From: Phenylobacterium sp. Root1290
GTDB taxonomy: Bacteria; Pseudomonadota; Alphaproteobacteria; Caulobacterales; Caulobacteraceae
Length of the DNA: 64,000 nt
Assembly: GCF_001425305.1 (NCBI RefSeq)
Contig: NZ_LMEE01000003.1
Span: forward strand, 372,001-436,000
Reading direction: 5' to 3'
Shown here in pieces: positions 17,165 through 25,750 of the stretch (positions are counted from its first letter, which is position 1; each line of letters begins with the position of its first letter). The translations under genes were made by a program, and so were the position numbers. A model generated the notes under the pieces. The model was given only the letters and a program-made list of their open reading frames with translations. It was not told the DNA's origin and did not search any database.

Positions 17165-20107
17165 TTAGTAGCGCAGGGTCGCGCCCATGTAGAAGAAGCG
17201 ACCGCGGTTATCGAAGTTCGACGAGCCCGTGCCGACGCCCTGGAAGGTTTCCGGCAGGTAGGGAGGGTTCTCGTCGGTCACGTTCAGGATGCCGGCGCGC
17301 ATCGAGACCTGATCGTTCAAGGTGTAGGTCACCTTGATGTCGTGGTTGTAGTAGTCGCCCGTGTAGTACGGGGCGAGCTGGGTGTCGGTGAAGGCCGTCG
17401 TCGAGGCCATCGAGCCGATGTAGTGCGTGGTCCAGCTGACGCCCACGTCCTCGTAGGTCCACTGGATCGTGCCCTGGGCCTTCCACTCCGGCGTCGCGTT
17501 GGTGATGGTGTTCGCGAACTGGGTGTAGGCTTGGCCCGGCAGGCCCTGCTGGGCCCAGCGGTACATCCAGGTGCCGTCCAGACGCATGGCCAGCTGGCCC
17601 CACGGCTTGTTGATGGCGTCCTGGAGATCGAAGCCGTACTGGATCGAGGCGTCGTAGCCTTCGACCTTCACCTTGGCGACGTTCTGGTTGGTGAGGATGA
17701 CCTCGACCACGCCGCCGGGGACCGCGCCGCCGTTCGTGCCGGTCGGGTCACGAATGATGAGCGAGCAGAACGGGTTCGAGGCGTAGGCGTCCGTCGACTG
17801 GTAGCAGAGGTCCTGCAGCAGGGTGTTGATCGGGATCGTGCCGACCTGGTCCTCGATGTTGTACTTGAAGAAGTCGAGGGACATCTGCAGGCGCGGGATC
17901 CAGCGGGGCTGGATGACCACGCCGACATTGTAGGTGTTCGCCGTTTCCGGGCCGAGGTCCGGGTTGCCGCCTTGCAGCAGCGGCAGCGACGGGCGGCCGG
18001 TGCCGAAGTTCGAGACGAAGGTCGCCGGGTTGTAGTTGGCGATGGCGGCCGAGCAGGTCGCCAGGCGCAGGGCCTTGTTTGTGGCGCTGGCGACAGCGTA
18101 GCTGTCCTTGTCGCAGGGGTCGATGGCCGCGGTGGTGAAGTTGCGGCTCTGCGGCGAGTACAGCTCGACGATGTTCGGCGCGCGCACGGCGGTGCCTTGC
18201 GAGGCGCGGAAGCGGACGTCGTCCACAGGGGCCCAGTCCAGGCGGACCTGGTACTGGTCGGTCTGGCCGATCGAGGAGTAGTCGGCGACGCGGCCGGCGA
18301 CTTCGAAGGTCAGTTCCTTGGCGAACGGCAGGTCCTTCAGGATCGGAACGCGCAGTTCGGCGAAGGCTTCCTTGGTGTCGTACTCGCCCTGGCGGGTGCC
18401 GATGGCGTTGAAGAACAGCGCGCCGGAGGCGCCGAGGGCGTCCTGGGCGAAGAAGCTCTCTTCCTTGCGGTATTCGGCGCCGATGTTGACGCCGACATGG
18501 CCGGCCGGCAGCTCGAACAGGTTCGTGCCGATGTTACCGGCGACGACGGTCTGCTTCACTTCCTGGTCGGTGACCGAGCTGGCGTTGGTCCAGGCGACGG
18601 CGGCCTGGTTCGGGCCGTTGATCAGATCCCACGGCACGCAGCCCGCGGCGCGAGCGGCGACGTCGCGGCAGACGACCTGGCCGTTGACCAGCACCGCGTC
18701 GGTGGCTTGCTGCACGCGCGCCACGCGCGGGACGTTGTACGAGGTCGTCGTGCCCGTGGTCTTGCCGTACTGGGCGTACCAGTCCCAGTTGAACGTGCGG
18801 CCGACGGCCTCGAAGTCGCCTTCCATGCCGCCGAGGAGGCGGAGCGTTTCGCGCTCGGTCTTCACGTCACGGCCGCCGAACTCGGTCCAGAACTTGCCGA
18901 CCTGGGCGGTAGAGCCCTGGGTCAGGGTCTTGCCGGCCGCGAGCCATTCGGCGCGCAGGGCCGCAGCGGTCGAGCCAGAGCCGTTCAGGTAGGCGTTGTC
19001 GCCCTTCAGGGTGACCGGCATGGTGCCGCCGCCCTGGGCGTTGGAGAACGGCGGCTGGAAGAAGCCGAAGCCGTCGACCTTGGAATAGGTGACGTCCGCG
19101 AAGACCTTGATGTCGTCGGTGATGCGATAGTCGGCATAGCCGCGGATGGTGCCGCGTTGCGACTTGGCCTGCAGGGCGTTCAACGAGGCCGAGTAGAACA
19201 GGGCGTCGTCCTGGCAGGTCGGCTGGACGGCCGGGGTCGAGCAGGGGGCGCTGAGGCGGACGACCTGGGACGGATTGCGGTAGTCCAGGGTGACCGCGCG
19301 GGCCACTCCCACCGCGCCGGGCGTCAGCTGGAAGGTGGCGGTCGGGGTGGTGTTGGTCTTGCTGGCCGGGATCACCGTCTGCGGGTTGGCCAGGTTGTTG
19401 CGGCGGATGCCGGGATAGCCCCAGTCGCGGTCGACCTGGAAGATCGGCTCTTCGCGCGAGACTTCACCGCCGACCAGGATGTTGAGGCGGTCGTCCAGCA
19501 GCTTCGTGCCGTACATGCCCGAGATCCGGAAGGTCTCGCCGTCGCCTTCCTGCGAGGTCCCGACCTGGCCCTCGATCTGGAAGCCGTCGAACTCCTTCTT
19601 CATGATCAGGTTGACGACGCCGGCGATGGCTTCCGAGCCGTAGACCGCCGAGGCGCCGCCCGCGACGGTGTCGATGCGCTCGACCATCATGGCCGGCAGC
19701 AGGTTCAGGTCGACGGCGGGCGAGGACGCGTCCGAGAACACGATCCGGCGGCCGTCCTGCAGCACCAGGGTGCGCGTCGGGCCAAGGCCGCGGATGTCGG
19801 CGCGGGCCTGACCGGCGAGGAACAGCGTCGAGGACGTGTTCTGGCCGTTGCTGGCGGCGCTGATCATCGGGATGTCGAGCAGCATGTCGCCGATCGACAG
19901 ATTGCCGGAGGCGGCGATCTGCTCGGACGTCAGCACCGACACCGGAACCGGCGAGTTGAAGGTGTCGCGACGGATGCGCGAACCGGTGACGACGATCTCG
20001 TCAACGGCGACTTCCTGGGCGGAAGCGATAGCAGGCACGGCGAAACTGGTCGCCGCAACAGAGCCGAGCAATACGGCTCGAAGCGCGTTCTTCATTGGAA
20101 CTTTCAT
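17165..20107 (-). CDS. TonB-dependent outer membrane receptor
   Basis: The 980-residue receptor has a signal peptide (KNALRAVLLGSVAATSFAVPAIASAQ), a TonB-box-like VDEIVVTGSRI, a plug domain (about 40-180, with DIRGLGPTRTLVLQDGRRI and GGASAVYGSEAIAGVVNLI) and a large beta-barrel ending in FDNRGRFFYMGATLRY. It takes up an unknown ligand using energy from TonB. Its plug resembles the large Caulobacterales receptors used for plant oligosaccharides or peptides, but no substrate genes adjoin it. I start at ATG 20107; ATG 20095 four codons on is an alternative. The 300-bp upstream region has spaced GTCAC repeats. The long plus-strand reading opposite is shadow. Confidence 0.92.
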   Translation of the reverse strand: MKVPMKNALRAVLLGSVAATSFAVPAIASAQEVAVDEIVVTGSRIRRDTFNSPVPVSVLTSEQIAASGNLSIGDMLLDIPMISAASNGQNTSSTLFLAGQARADIRGLGPTRTLVLQDGRRIVFSDASSPAVDLNLLPAMMVERIDTVAGGASAVYGSEAIAGVVNLIMKKEFDGFQIEGQVGTSQEGDGETFRISGMYGTKLLDDRLNILVGGEVSREEPIFQVDRDWGYPGIRRNNLANPQTVIPASKTNTTPTATFQLTPGAVGVARAVTLDYRNPSQVVRLSAPCSTPAVQPTCQDDALFYSASLNALQAKSQRGTIRGYADYRITDDIKVFADVTYSKVDGFGFFQPPFSNAQGGGTMPVTLKGDNAYLNGSGSTAAALRAEWLAAGKTLTQGSTAQVGKFWTEFGGRDVKTERETLRLLGGMEGDFEAVGRTFNWDWYAQYGKTTGTTTSYNVPRVARVQQATDAVLVNGQVVCRDVAARAAGCVPWDLINGPNQAAVAWTNASSVTDQEVKQTVVAGNIGTNLFELPAGHVGVNIGAEYRKEESFFAQDALGASGALFFNAIGTRQGEYDTKEAFAELRVPILKDLPFAKELTFEVAGRVADYSSIGQTDQYQVRLDWAPVDDVRFRASQGTAVRAPNIVELYSPQSRNFTTAAIDPCDKDSYAVASATNKALRLATCSAAIANYNPATFVSNFGTGRPSLPLLQGGNPDLGPETANTYNVGVVIQPRWIPRLQMSLDFFKYNIEDQVGTIPINTLLQDLCYQSTDAYASNPFCSLIIRDPTGTNGGAVPGGVVEVILTNQNVAKVKVEGYDASIQYGFDLQDAINKPWGQLAMRLDGTWMYRWAQQGLPGQAYTQFANTITNATPEWKAQGTIQWTYEDVGVSWTTHYIGSMASTTAFTDTQLAPYYTGDYYNHDIKVTYTLNDQVSMRAGILNVTDENPPYLPETFQGVGTGSSNFDNRGRFFYMGATLRY

Positions 20108-20283
20108 CTGGCCCCCCGGCCTGAGTGAGGAAGAGGGCTCCGGATGGGTCGCCGGAGCCACGGTTTCTCAGCCGTACCGCGACGTCAGGTTGTTACGCTC
20201 GCTTGTGCGATTGTGACTCTTGAACGTCGCTCGGACGGCGAGCCGGGACGCTTCCATGCGTTCGTTACGCCTGCAACGAAAAA

Positions 20284-20359
20284 GTCACAGTTTCGCAACG
20301 GTGAAGTCACGTGTGTAACAGAAGGGTCATGTGTGCGGCGTATGCGTCACACTTGTGAC
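20284..20359. promoter_or_regulatory. spaced GTCAC direct repeats upstream of the receptor gene
   Basis: GTCAC occurs at 20284, 20306 and 20346, with GTCAT at 20326, giving spacings of 22, 20 and 20 bases, about two helical turns. The last copy pairs with GTGAC at 20355 as GTCACA-CT-TGTGAC. It lies about 180-250 bp upstream of the receptor start inside the 307-bp gene-free gap 20108-20414. Even spacing suggests sites for a regulator on one face of the DNA. Confidence 0.4.
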
Positions 20360-20379
20360 GGCGGGCCAGGCGCAGTCCG

Positions 20380-20406
20380 TCAGCCGGGCAGGCTTCGCCC
20401 GGCTGA
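20380..20406 (-). terminator. hairpin downstream of the threonine aldolase gene
   Basis: TCAGCCGGGC and GCCCGGCTGA form a perfect 10-bp stem with a 7-base loop, 8 bases past the aldolase stop. There is no U-run on the minus side, so it may be a weak terminator or a 3-prime stabiliser. Confidence 0.5.
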
Positions 20407-20414
20407 GTTTCGGC

Positions 20415-21422
20415 TCAGGCGATGGCCCTGAGCGCCGCGCCGAGCTCGTCGACGCTTTGCGGTGTGACCGCCCAGGAGCACATGAAGCGCACCGAGCCGT
20501 CCAGGAAACGATAGGCGAACCAGCCGGCGGCATGGAGGCGGCCAAGCGTCGCATCATCCATCTCGACGAACACCGCATTGGCTTCGACCGGGTGGGCCAG
20601 CGGAAAGGGCGACAGCGCCGCCAGCCTCCGGGCCATGGCGTTGGCGTGCTCGGCACGGGTGACGAAGGCGCCGCTCTCGAGCATGCCGATGAAGGGCGCG
20701 GCGTAGAACCGGCCCTTGGACGGCAACTGGCCTGACTGCTTAAGCCGGGCGTCGAAGCGCCGGGCCAGGGCGCGGTCGAAGATCACCACCGCCTCGGTGG
20801 CGGTCATGCCGGCCTTCGTCCCGCCGACCACGAGGATGTCGATCCCGAGCGAGCCGATCGCCTTGAGGTCGAAGCCGGCCGCTGCGGCGTTGGCGAGCCG
20901 CGCGCCGTCGAGGTGGACGCCGAGCCCCTTGGCCTTGGCCGGGGCGATCAGGGCGGCCATGTGCTCAAGCGAATAGACCGTGCCGTATTCGGTGGCGTTG
21001 GTTAGCGAGAGCGCGGCGGGCGACTGGCGGTGGGCCACGTCGGGCTGGCCGAGCGGCGCGGCGAGCGAGGCCGGATCGATTCGGCCCGAGGCGCCCGGCA
21101 GACCGACGAGGCCAAGTCCCTGGCCGAAGAACCCCGGGGCGCCGGTCTCGTCGGTGCAGACATGAGCGTGCTCGTGCGCCAGCACGGCCTCGAAGGGCCG
21201 GCAGAGCGTGGCCAGGGCGATGGCGTTGGCCGCGGTGCCGGAGGCGACGAAGCGGACCTCGGCGTCGGCGTCCAGCAGGGCGCGCACGGCGTCGGCGGCG
21301 CGGGCGCTGATCTGGTCGCTTCCGTAGCCGGAGGTGAAGCCGCTGTTGGCGGCGACGATCGCCTCGATGGCTTCAGGCGCGGCGGGGGCGGTGTTGTCGG
21401 AGGCGAAATCGTAGCGGGCCAT
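20415..21422 (-). CDS. ltaE: low-specificity L-threonine aldolase
   Basis: The 335-residue PLP enzyme cleaves L-threonine or allo-threonine to glycine and acetaldehyde. Signs are FASDNTAPAAPEAIEAI at the N-terminus, the PLP-phosphate GTAANAIA (62-69), HEHAHVCTDETGAP (83-96), HLDGARLANA with the PLP aspartate (172), and the Schiff-base lysine Lys203 in VVGGTKAGM. Length and motif order match the beta-eliminating lyase family used for LtaE. It is probably a single-gene unit followed by a hairpin, and diverges from the hybrid kinase gene 92 bp away. Confidence 0.9.
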   Translation of the reverse strand: MARYDFASDNTAPAAPEAIEAIVAANSGFTSGYGSDQISARAADAVRALLDADAEVRFVASGTAANAIALATLCRPFEAVLAHEHAHVCTDETGAPGFFGQGLGLVGLPGASGRIDPASLAAPLGQPDVAHRQSPAALSLTNATEYGTVYSLEHMAALIAPAKAKGLGVHLDGARLANAAAAGFDLKAIGSLGIDILVVGGTKAGMTATEAVVIFDRALARRFDARLKQSGQLPSKGRFYAAPFIGMLESGAFVTRAEHANAMARRLAALSPFPLAHPVEANAVFVEMDDATLGRLHAAGWFAYRFLDGSVRFMCSWAVTPQSVDELGAALRAIA

Positions 21423-21514
21423 GTCTCAGTCCTAGCCCGCGCCCCGGCGGAGGCGAAACCGCGTTTTTCGCTTTCTTCATAGAACCCCGGCAAGTTCGCC
21501 GTGGGGAGTATCGA

Positions 21515-23824
21515 ATGGGCGATTCCAGGGCGGCAGACCTTACGTCCCGATTGGCGAGCGTGGCCCGGCTGACACCGCATTCGGTGGTGCTGTGCGACCC
21601 GGCCGGCCGGATCGACTGGGTCAATGACGGCTTCACGGCGATGACCGGCTACAGCTTCGACGAGGTGAAGGGGCTCACGCTGGCCGAGGTTCTGCGCTGC
21701 CCGGACGCCGATCCCGAGACCTGGGCGATGATGGACACGGCGGCGGCGGCCGGCGAAGGCTTCCGCGCCGAGGTCGTCGACCAGACCAAGGATGGGCGGC
21801 GGATCCACGTCGACGTCGATATGCGGCCGAGCTTTGCAGCCGACGGCGCCCTGGACGGCTTCATCGTGATCACGGCCGACGTCTCGGCCGCGCACGCCAC
21901 CCGCGAGCGGCTCACGGCGGCGTCGCTGGCGCTGACCTCGGCCGGACGGCTGGCCAGGCTAGGCGGCTGGGAGGTCGATCTGCTCGAAGGCGTCGTCCGC
22001 TGGAGTTCCGAACTGACGGAGCTTTTCGGCCGTCCGACGCAAGTCGAGAACCACATGGAATCCATGGCGGTCTACGCCGAGGAAGAGCGAGAGTGGGTCC
22101 TGGAGCATGTGCGCGAGGCGATCTCGACCGGGGTGTCGATCGACTTCGAGGCCCAGGCGATCCGCGCCGACGGGGAACGGATCTGGCTGCGGGTCATGGG
22201 CGAGCCGCGCATGGTCGATGGGCGGTGCGTGGCGCTGCACGGCGCGAGCCAGGACGTCACCGCTCAGCGCGAGGCGACGGCGGAGCTGCGTGAGTCCGAG
22301 CGCTTCGGTCACGGGGTGATCGACGGCCTGGCCGCCTATCTGTCGGTGGTCGACGAGAAAGGGACGATCATCGCCGCGAACTCGGCGTTCAAGAAGCTGG
22401 GCGCGGAACTGGTGGGCGGCGCCTATCCGATGGGGCGCAACCTGTTCCGGGTGTTCGAGAGTTTGCCGAACGGACGCGGCAAATACCTGGTCCGCGGCGT
22501 GAAGTCGGTGATCGCCGGCGAGGTCGAGAGTTTCAACCGGGCCTATCAGGCGCGGGACGGCGAGTGGTTCCGTCTGACCGCCGCGCGGTTCCAGGGCGAG
22601 GGGCCGGTGCGCTGCGTGGTCATCACCCAGTCGATCGAGGACCTGAAGCGCTCGGAGCGGCGGCTGAAGGTGCTGAACAAGTCGCTGAAGCGGGCCCGCG
22701 ACCAGGCCAATGCGGCGAACGTCGCCAAGTCGGCCTTCCTGGCGACCATGAGCCATGAGATCCGCACTCCGCTGAATGGCGTGCTGGGCATGGCGCAGGC
22801 GATGGATCGCGACGAGCTTGCGCCGGTCCAGCGCGAGCGGCTGGGCGTGGTGCGGCAGGCCGGCGAGACGCTGCTGGCGCTGCTGAACGACCTGCTGGAC
22901 CTGTCGCGCATCGAAGCTGGGCGCATGGAGCTGGAAGACAGCGTCGTCGACATCTTCACGCTGATGCAGGGGGTGGAGTCGACGTTCGGGCCGCTGGCGG
23001 CCGAGAAGGGACTGACCCTGGAGCTGGAGGTCGAGCCGGCGCTGAAGGGGACGTGGACGGGTGATCCCACCCGCCTGAGGCAGGTGCTTCACAACCTAGT
23101 CTCCAATGCAGTGAAGTTTACCGCGCAGGGCAAGGTCTGCGTGCGGGCCTTGCGGCGCGCCGGCAAGCTGATCGTCGAGGTCTCGGACACCGGACCGGGG
23201 ATCGCGCGCGAACGGCAGGGCGCGCTGTTCCAGAAGTTCGTGCAGGAGGACGCCTCGACCACGCGGCGCTACGGCGGCTCGGGGCTGGGGTTGGCGATCT
23301 GCCTGGAGCTGACGCAGCTGATGGGCGGCAAGATCTCGGTGGCCTCGCAGCCGGGGGAGGGCGCGACCTTCACCGTGGCCCTGCCGCTGGCGCGCGCCAA
23401 GGCGCAGCTGGCGCCGGCGCCGGAAGCGGCCGCCCAGGTTCCGTCCGGCGACCTGCGGGTGTTGGCCGCGGAAGACAATCTGGTGAACCAGATGGTGCTG
23501 CGCACCTTGCTGGGGCAGCTCGGCGTCCAGGTGCGGTGCGTCGACGACGGTCAGGCGGCCATCGAGGCGGCGGCCGAGGGTGGCTGGGACGTCATCCTGA
23601 TGGACGTGCAGATGCCGGTCATGGACGGCCCTACGGCGGCGCGACGCATTCGCGCCCGCGAAGAGGCCGAGGGGCTGCCCCGCACGCCGATCATCGCGCT
23701 TACCGCCAACGCTATGGCCCACCACGAGGCCGAGTACCTGGCGGCGGGCATGGACGTCCTGGTGCCCAAGCCGCTGGAGGTGGAGCGGCTGATCGGCGCG
23801 ATCTCCGCGGTGGTCGGGGAATAG
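21515..23824 (+). CDS. PAS-domain hybrid sensor histidine kinase with receiver domain
   Basis: The 769-residue soluble protein reads from N to C: PAS (about 12-130, VVLCDPAGRIDWVNDGFTAM), a second PAS (about 140-255, with its PAC GERIWLRVMGEP), a third PAS-like domain (260-385), a coiled linker, HisKA with His414 in ATMSHEIRTPLNGVLGMAQ, HATPase_c with NLVSNAVKFT, DTGPGI and GGSGLGLAI, and a receiver with the phosphoacceptor Asp697 in DVILMDVQMPVMDG. It has no membrane segment, so it senses a cytoplasmic signal, possibly redox or a ligand in the PAS domains. No histidine phosphotransferase or output regulator is adjacent. It is preceded by GGGGAG. Confidence 0.93.
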   Translation: MGDSRAADLTSRLASVARLTPHSVVLCDPAGRIDWVNDGFTAMTGYSFDEVKGLTLAEVLRCPDADPETWAMMDTAAAAGEGFRAEVVDQTKDGRRIHVDVDMRPSFAADGALDGFIVITADVSAAHATRERLTAASLALTSAGRLARLGGWEVDLLEGVVRWSSELTELFGRPTQVENHMESMAVYAEEEREWVLEHVREAISTGVSIDFEAQAIRADGERIWLRVMGEPRMVDGRCVALHGASQDVTAQREATAELRESERFGHGVIDGLAAYLSVVDEKGTIIAANSAFKKLGAELVGGAYPMGRNLFRVFESLPNGRGKYLVRGVKSVIAGEVESFNRAYQARDGEWFRLTAARFQGEGPVRCVVITQSIEDLKRSERRLKVLNKSLKRARDQANAANVAKSAFLATMSHEIRTPLNGVLGMAQAMDRDELAPVQRERLGVVRQAGETLLALLNDLLDLSRIEAGRMELEDSVVDIFTLMQGVESTFGPLAAEKGLTLELEVEPALKGTWTGDPTRLRQVLHNLVSNAVKFTAQGKVCVRALRRAGKLIVEVSDTGPGIARERQGALFQKFVQEDASTTRRYGGSGLGLAICLELTQLMGGKISVASQPGEGATFTVALPLARAKAQLAPAPEAAAQVPSGDLRVLAAEDNLVNQMVLRTLLGQLGVQVRCVDDGQAAIEAAAEGGWDVILMDVQMPVMDGPTAARRIRAREEAEGLPRTPIIALTANAMAHHEAEYLAAGMDVLVPKPLEVERLIGAISAVVGE

Positions 23825-23849
23825 CGCCGATCAACGGGCGGCGGAGTTC

Positions 23850-24995
23850 TCAGCCGTGCTCCCGTCCCCAGGCCTGCACGTCGGCGACGAAGAGGTCGGG
23901 CTCCTCCATGGCGGCGAAGTGGCCGCCGCGGGGCTGGTCGCTCCAGCGCACGATGTTGTAGGCGCGCTCGGCCCAGGCGCGGGGCGGAGCGGTGTAGAGC
24001 GGCTCGCCGGGGAAGTTGGCGAAGGCCGTCGGGGTTTCGCAACGCTGGCCTTCGGCCAGGGCCAAGCCGCCCTCTTCGAGGAAGCCGCGATAGTACCAGG
24101 CGCCGGTCGTGAAGCTTCCGGTCATCACGTAGAGCATGATGTTGGTCAGCAGCGCGTCCTTGGGGTGGACCTGATCGAAGGGCTTGTCGCGCAGGTCCGA
24201 CCAGTCGTGGAACCGTTCGGCGATCCAGGCGGCCTGGCCGACCGGGTTGCCCGCGCCCATCCAGGCCAAGGACTGGGGCTTGGAGGCCTGGAGCCGGAAA
24301 TAGGCGCCCATCAGCTCCATCATCTGGCCCTGACGGGTCAGCCAGGCGACCTCGGCCTCGTCCTTGGGACCGCCGAACGGACGCAGGGCCATCATGTTCA
24401 GGTGGATCGCGCGGACGTAGGCGCCGTGCTCGTGTCCGAGCCAGGAGGTGACCATCGCGCCCCAGTCGCCGCCCTGGGCGAGATAGGTCGAATAGCCGAG
24501 CACCTGCGTCATCAGGGTGTTGAACAGCCGCGCGGTGGTGCGCTGGCCGATCGGGCGGACCGGCTTTGACGAGAAGCCGAAGCCGGGCAGGGACGGGATC
24601 ACCAGGTCGAAGGCGTCCTTTGGGTCGCCGCCGAAGCGGCTGGGGAAGGCGAGCTTCTCGATCGAGCCCCAGAACTCGTAGTGCGAGCCCGGCCAGCCGT
24701 GGGTGAGCAGCAGCGGCCGCTTGCCGCCGGCCTCGCCGACCACGTGCAGGAAGTGGATGTCGTAGTCCTCGACCTTGGCGGTGAACTGGGGGAAGCGGTT
24801 GAGGTCTGCCACCGCCGCGCGCCAGTCGTAGGCGCCGGTCCAGTGGGCGCAGAGGTCCTTGAGGTAGGCGCCGTCGCAGCCATAGGCCCAGCCGTCCGGA
24901 ACCTCAGGGGCGGGCGGCCAAGGATAGGCGCGGACCTGGTCCAGCACCGCCTGCACGGCCTCGTCGCTCCAGGCGACTTCGAACGGTTGAACCAT
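23850..24995 (-). CDS. epoxide hydrolase, microsomal (EHN) type
   Basis: The 381-residue alpha/beta hydrolase has the N-terminal EHN domain of microsomal-type epoxide hydrolases (PFEVAWSDEAVQAVLDQVR, W-rich). The oxyanion loop is LTHGWPGSHYEF, the nucleophile Asp177 lies in AQGGDWGAMVTSWLGHEH, and the catalytic His359 in QPRGGHFAAMEEPD. Such enzymes open epoxides to diols in detoxification or catabolism. Start ATG 24995 has GGGAGGGG upstream. It lies downstream of the TetR gene on the same strand with 70 bp between, so the two may be one message. Its neighbourhood with a carotenoid-type dioxygenase suggests catabolism of an unsaturated or aromatic compound. Confidence 0.88.
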   Translation of the reverse strand: MVQPFEVAWSDEAVQAVLDQVRAYPWPPAPEVPDGWAYGCDGAYLKDLCAHWTGAYDWRAAVADLNRFPQFTAKVEDYDIHFLHVVGEAGGKRPLLLTHGWPGSHYEFWGSIEKLAFPSRFGGDPKDAFDLVIPSLPGFGFSSKPVRPIGQRTTARLFNTLMTQVLGYSTYLAQGGDWGAMVTSWLGHEHGAYVRAIHLNMMALRPFGGPKDEAEVAWLTRQGQMMELMGAYFRLQASKPQSLAWMGAGNPVGQAAWIAERFHDWSDLRDKPFDQVHPKDALLTNIMLYVMTGSFTTGAWYYRGFLEEGGLALAEGQRCETPTAFANFPGEPLYTAPPRAWAERAYNIVRWSDQPRGGHFAAMEEPDLFVADVQAWGREHG

Positions 24996-25065
24996 GTTAC
25001 CCCTCCCAATCTTGTTGGGCGGAAAGATGCTCGCCTTACCCCAAGGGGCGTCAAGGGGGTGCGAG

Positions 25066-25668
25066 CTACGCTTCCGGCCGCAGGCCCTTGGCCAGGGCGT
25101 GGCCGAGCTGGCGGTTGAGGGTGCGGGCCATGCCCTTGGGCAGCTTGCCGGCCAGTTCGAGCGTCACCGCGCCGTGGGTGGCGGCCCAGAACATGCGGCC
25201 GATCTCCTCGGGGTCGCCTTCCATGACGCCGGCCTCGACCAGGCCCTTGATGTAGGCCGACTGCATGGCGTTGGCGCGGGCGGCGGCGGCGACCAGCTCG
25301 GGATAGTCCTTCTCGTGCGGCTGGTTGAGGTCGAACATCAGCTTGTAGGTCTGCGGGTGTTCGAAGGCGAAGTTCAGATAGGCCTCGCCGACAGCCGAGC
25401 TCTTGGCCTTGGCGCTGCCCTGGGTGGTCGAGAGCGCGGTCTCCAGCGCCTCGGCGAAGCGGTTGAAGCCGTTGGTGCGCACCGCCGCCAGGATGTCTTC
25501 CTTGTCGGTGAAGTAGCGGTACGGGGTCATCGGGCTGACCCCCAGTTCGGCGGCCAACTGGCGCATGGTCACCGCGTCCGGTCCCTTCTCGGCGAACAGC
25601 TTCTCCGCCGCGTCGCACAGGCGTTCGCGGAAGTCGGCGACATCGGACTCGGAGAGGACGCGGGGCAT
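25066..25668 (-). CDS. TetR family transcriptional regulator
   Basis: The 200-residue regulator has an N-terminal TetR helix-turn-helix (RERLCDAAEKLFAEKGPDAVTMRQLAAELGVSPMTPYRYFTDKEDIL, about 12-58) and a helical ligand-binding C-terminus with a TetR_C-like end (ALELAGKLPKGMARTL). It is divergent from the DUF2855 gene. A strong 24-bp dyad in the 82-bp gap between them (25712-25735) is the likely operator for self-control and for control of the DUF2855 / dioxygenase genes. The ligand is unknown. Confidence 0.9.
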   Translation of the reverse strand: MPRVLSESDVADFRERLCDAAEKLFAEKGPDAVTMRQLAAELGVSPMTPYRYFTDKEDILAAVRTNGFNRFAEALETALSTTQGSAKAKSSAVGEAYLNFAFEHPQTYKLMFDLNQPHEKDYPELVAAAARANAMQSAYIKGLVEAGVMEGDPEEIGRMFWAATHGAVTLELAGKLPKGMARTLNRQLGHALAKGLRPEA

Positions 25669-25711
25669 TGGTAAACTCGACCCAAAGAAAGTGCTTGTCC
25701 TGGGTTAGCTC

Positions 25712-25735
25712 TTACGTAATAAATTTACAACGTAA
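25712..25735. promoter_or_regulatory. 24-bp dyad, TetR operator candidate
   Basis: The outer arms TTACGT and ACGTAA and the central palindrome TAAATTTA are all exact; only two base pairs on each side of the centre break the symmetry. It is in an AT-rich island between divergent TetR and DUF2855 genes, 15 bases before the latter start, as expected for a TetR-family operator. Confidence 0.65.
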
Positions 25736-25750
25736 AAAGGCGAGGAAGCG

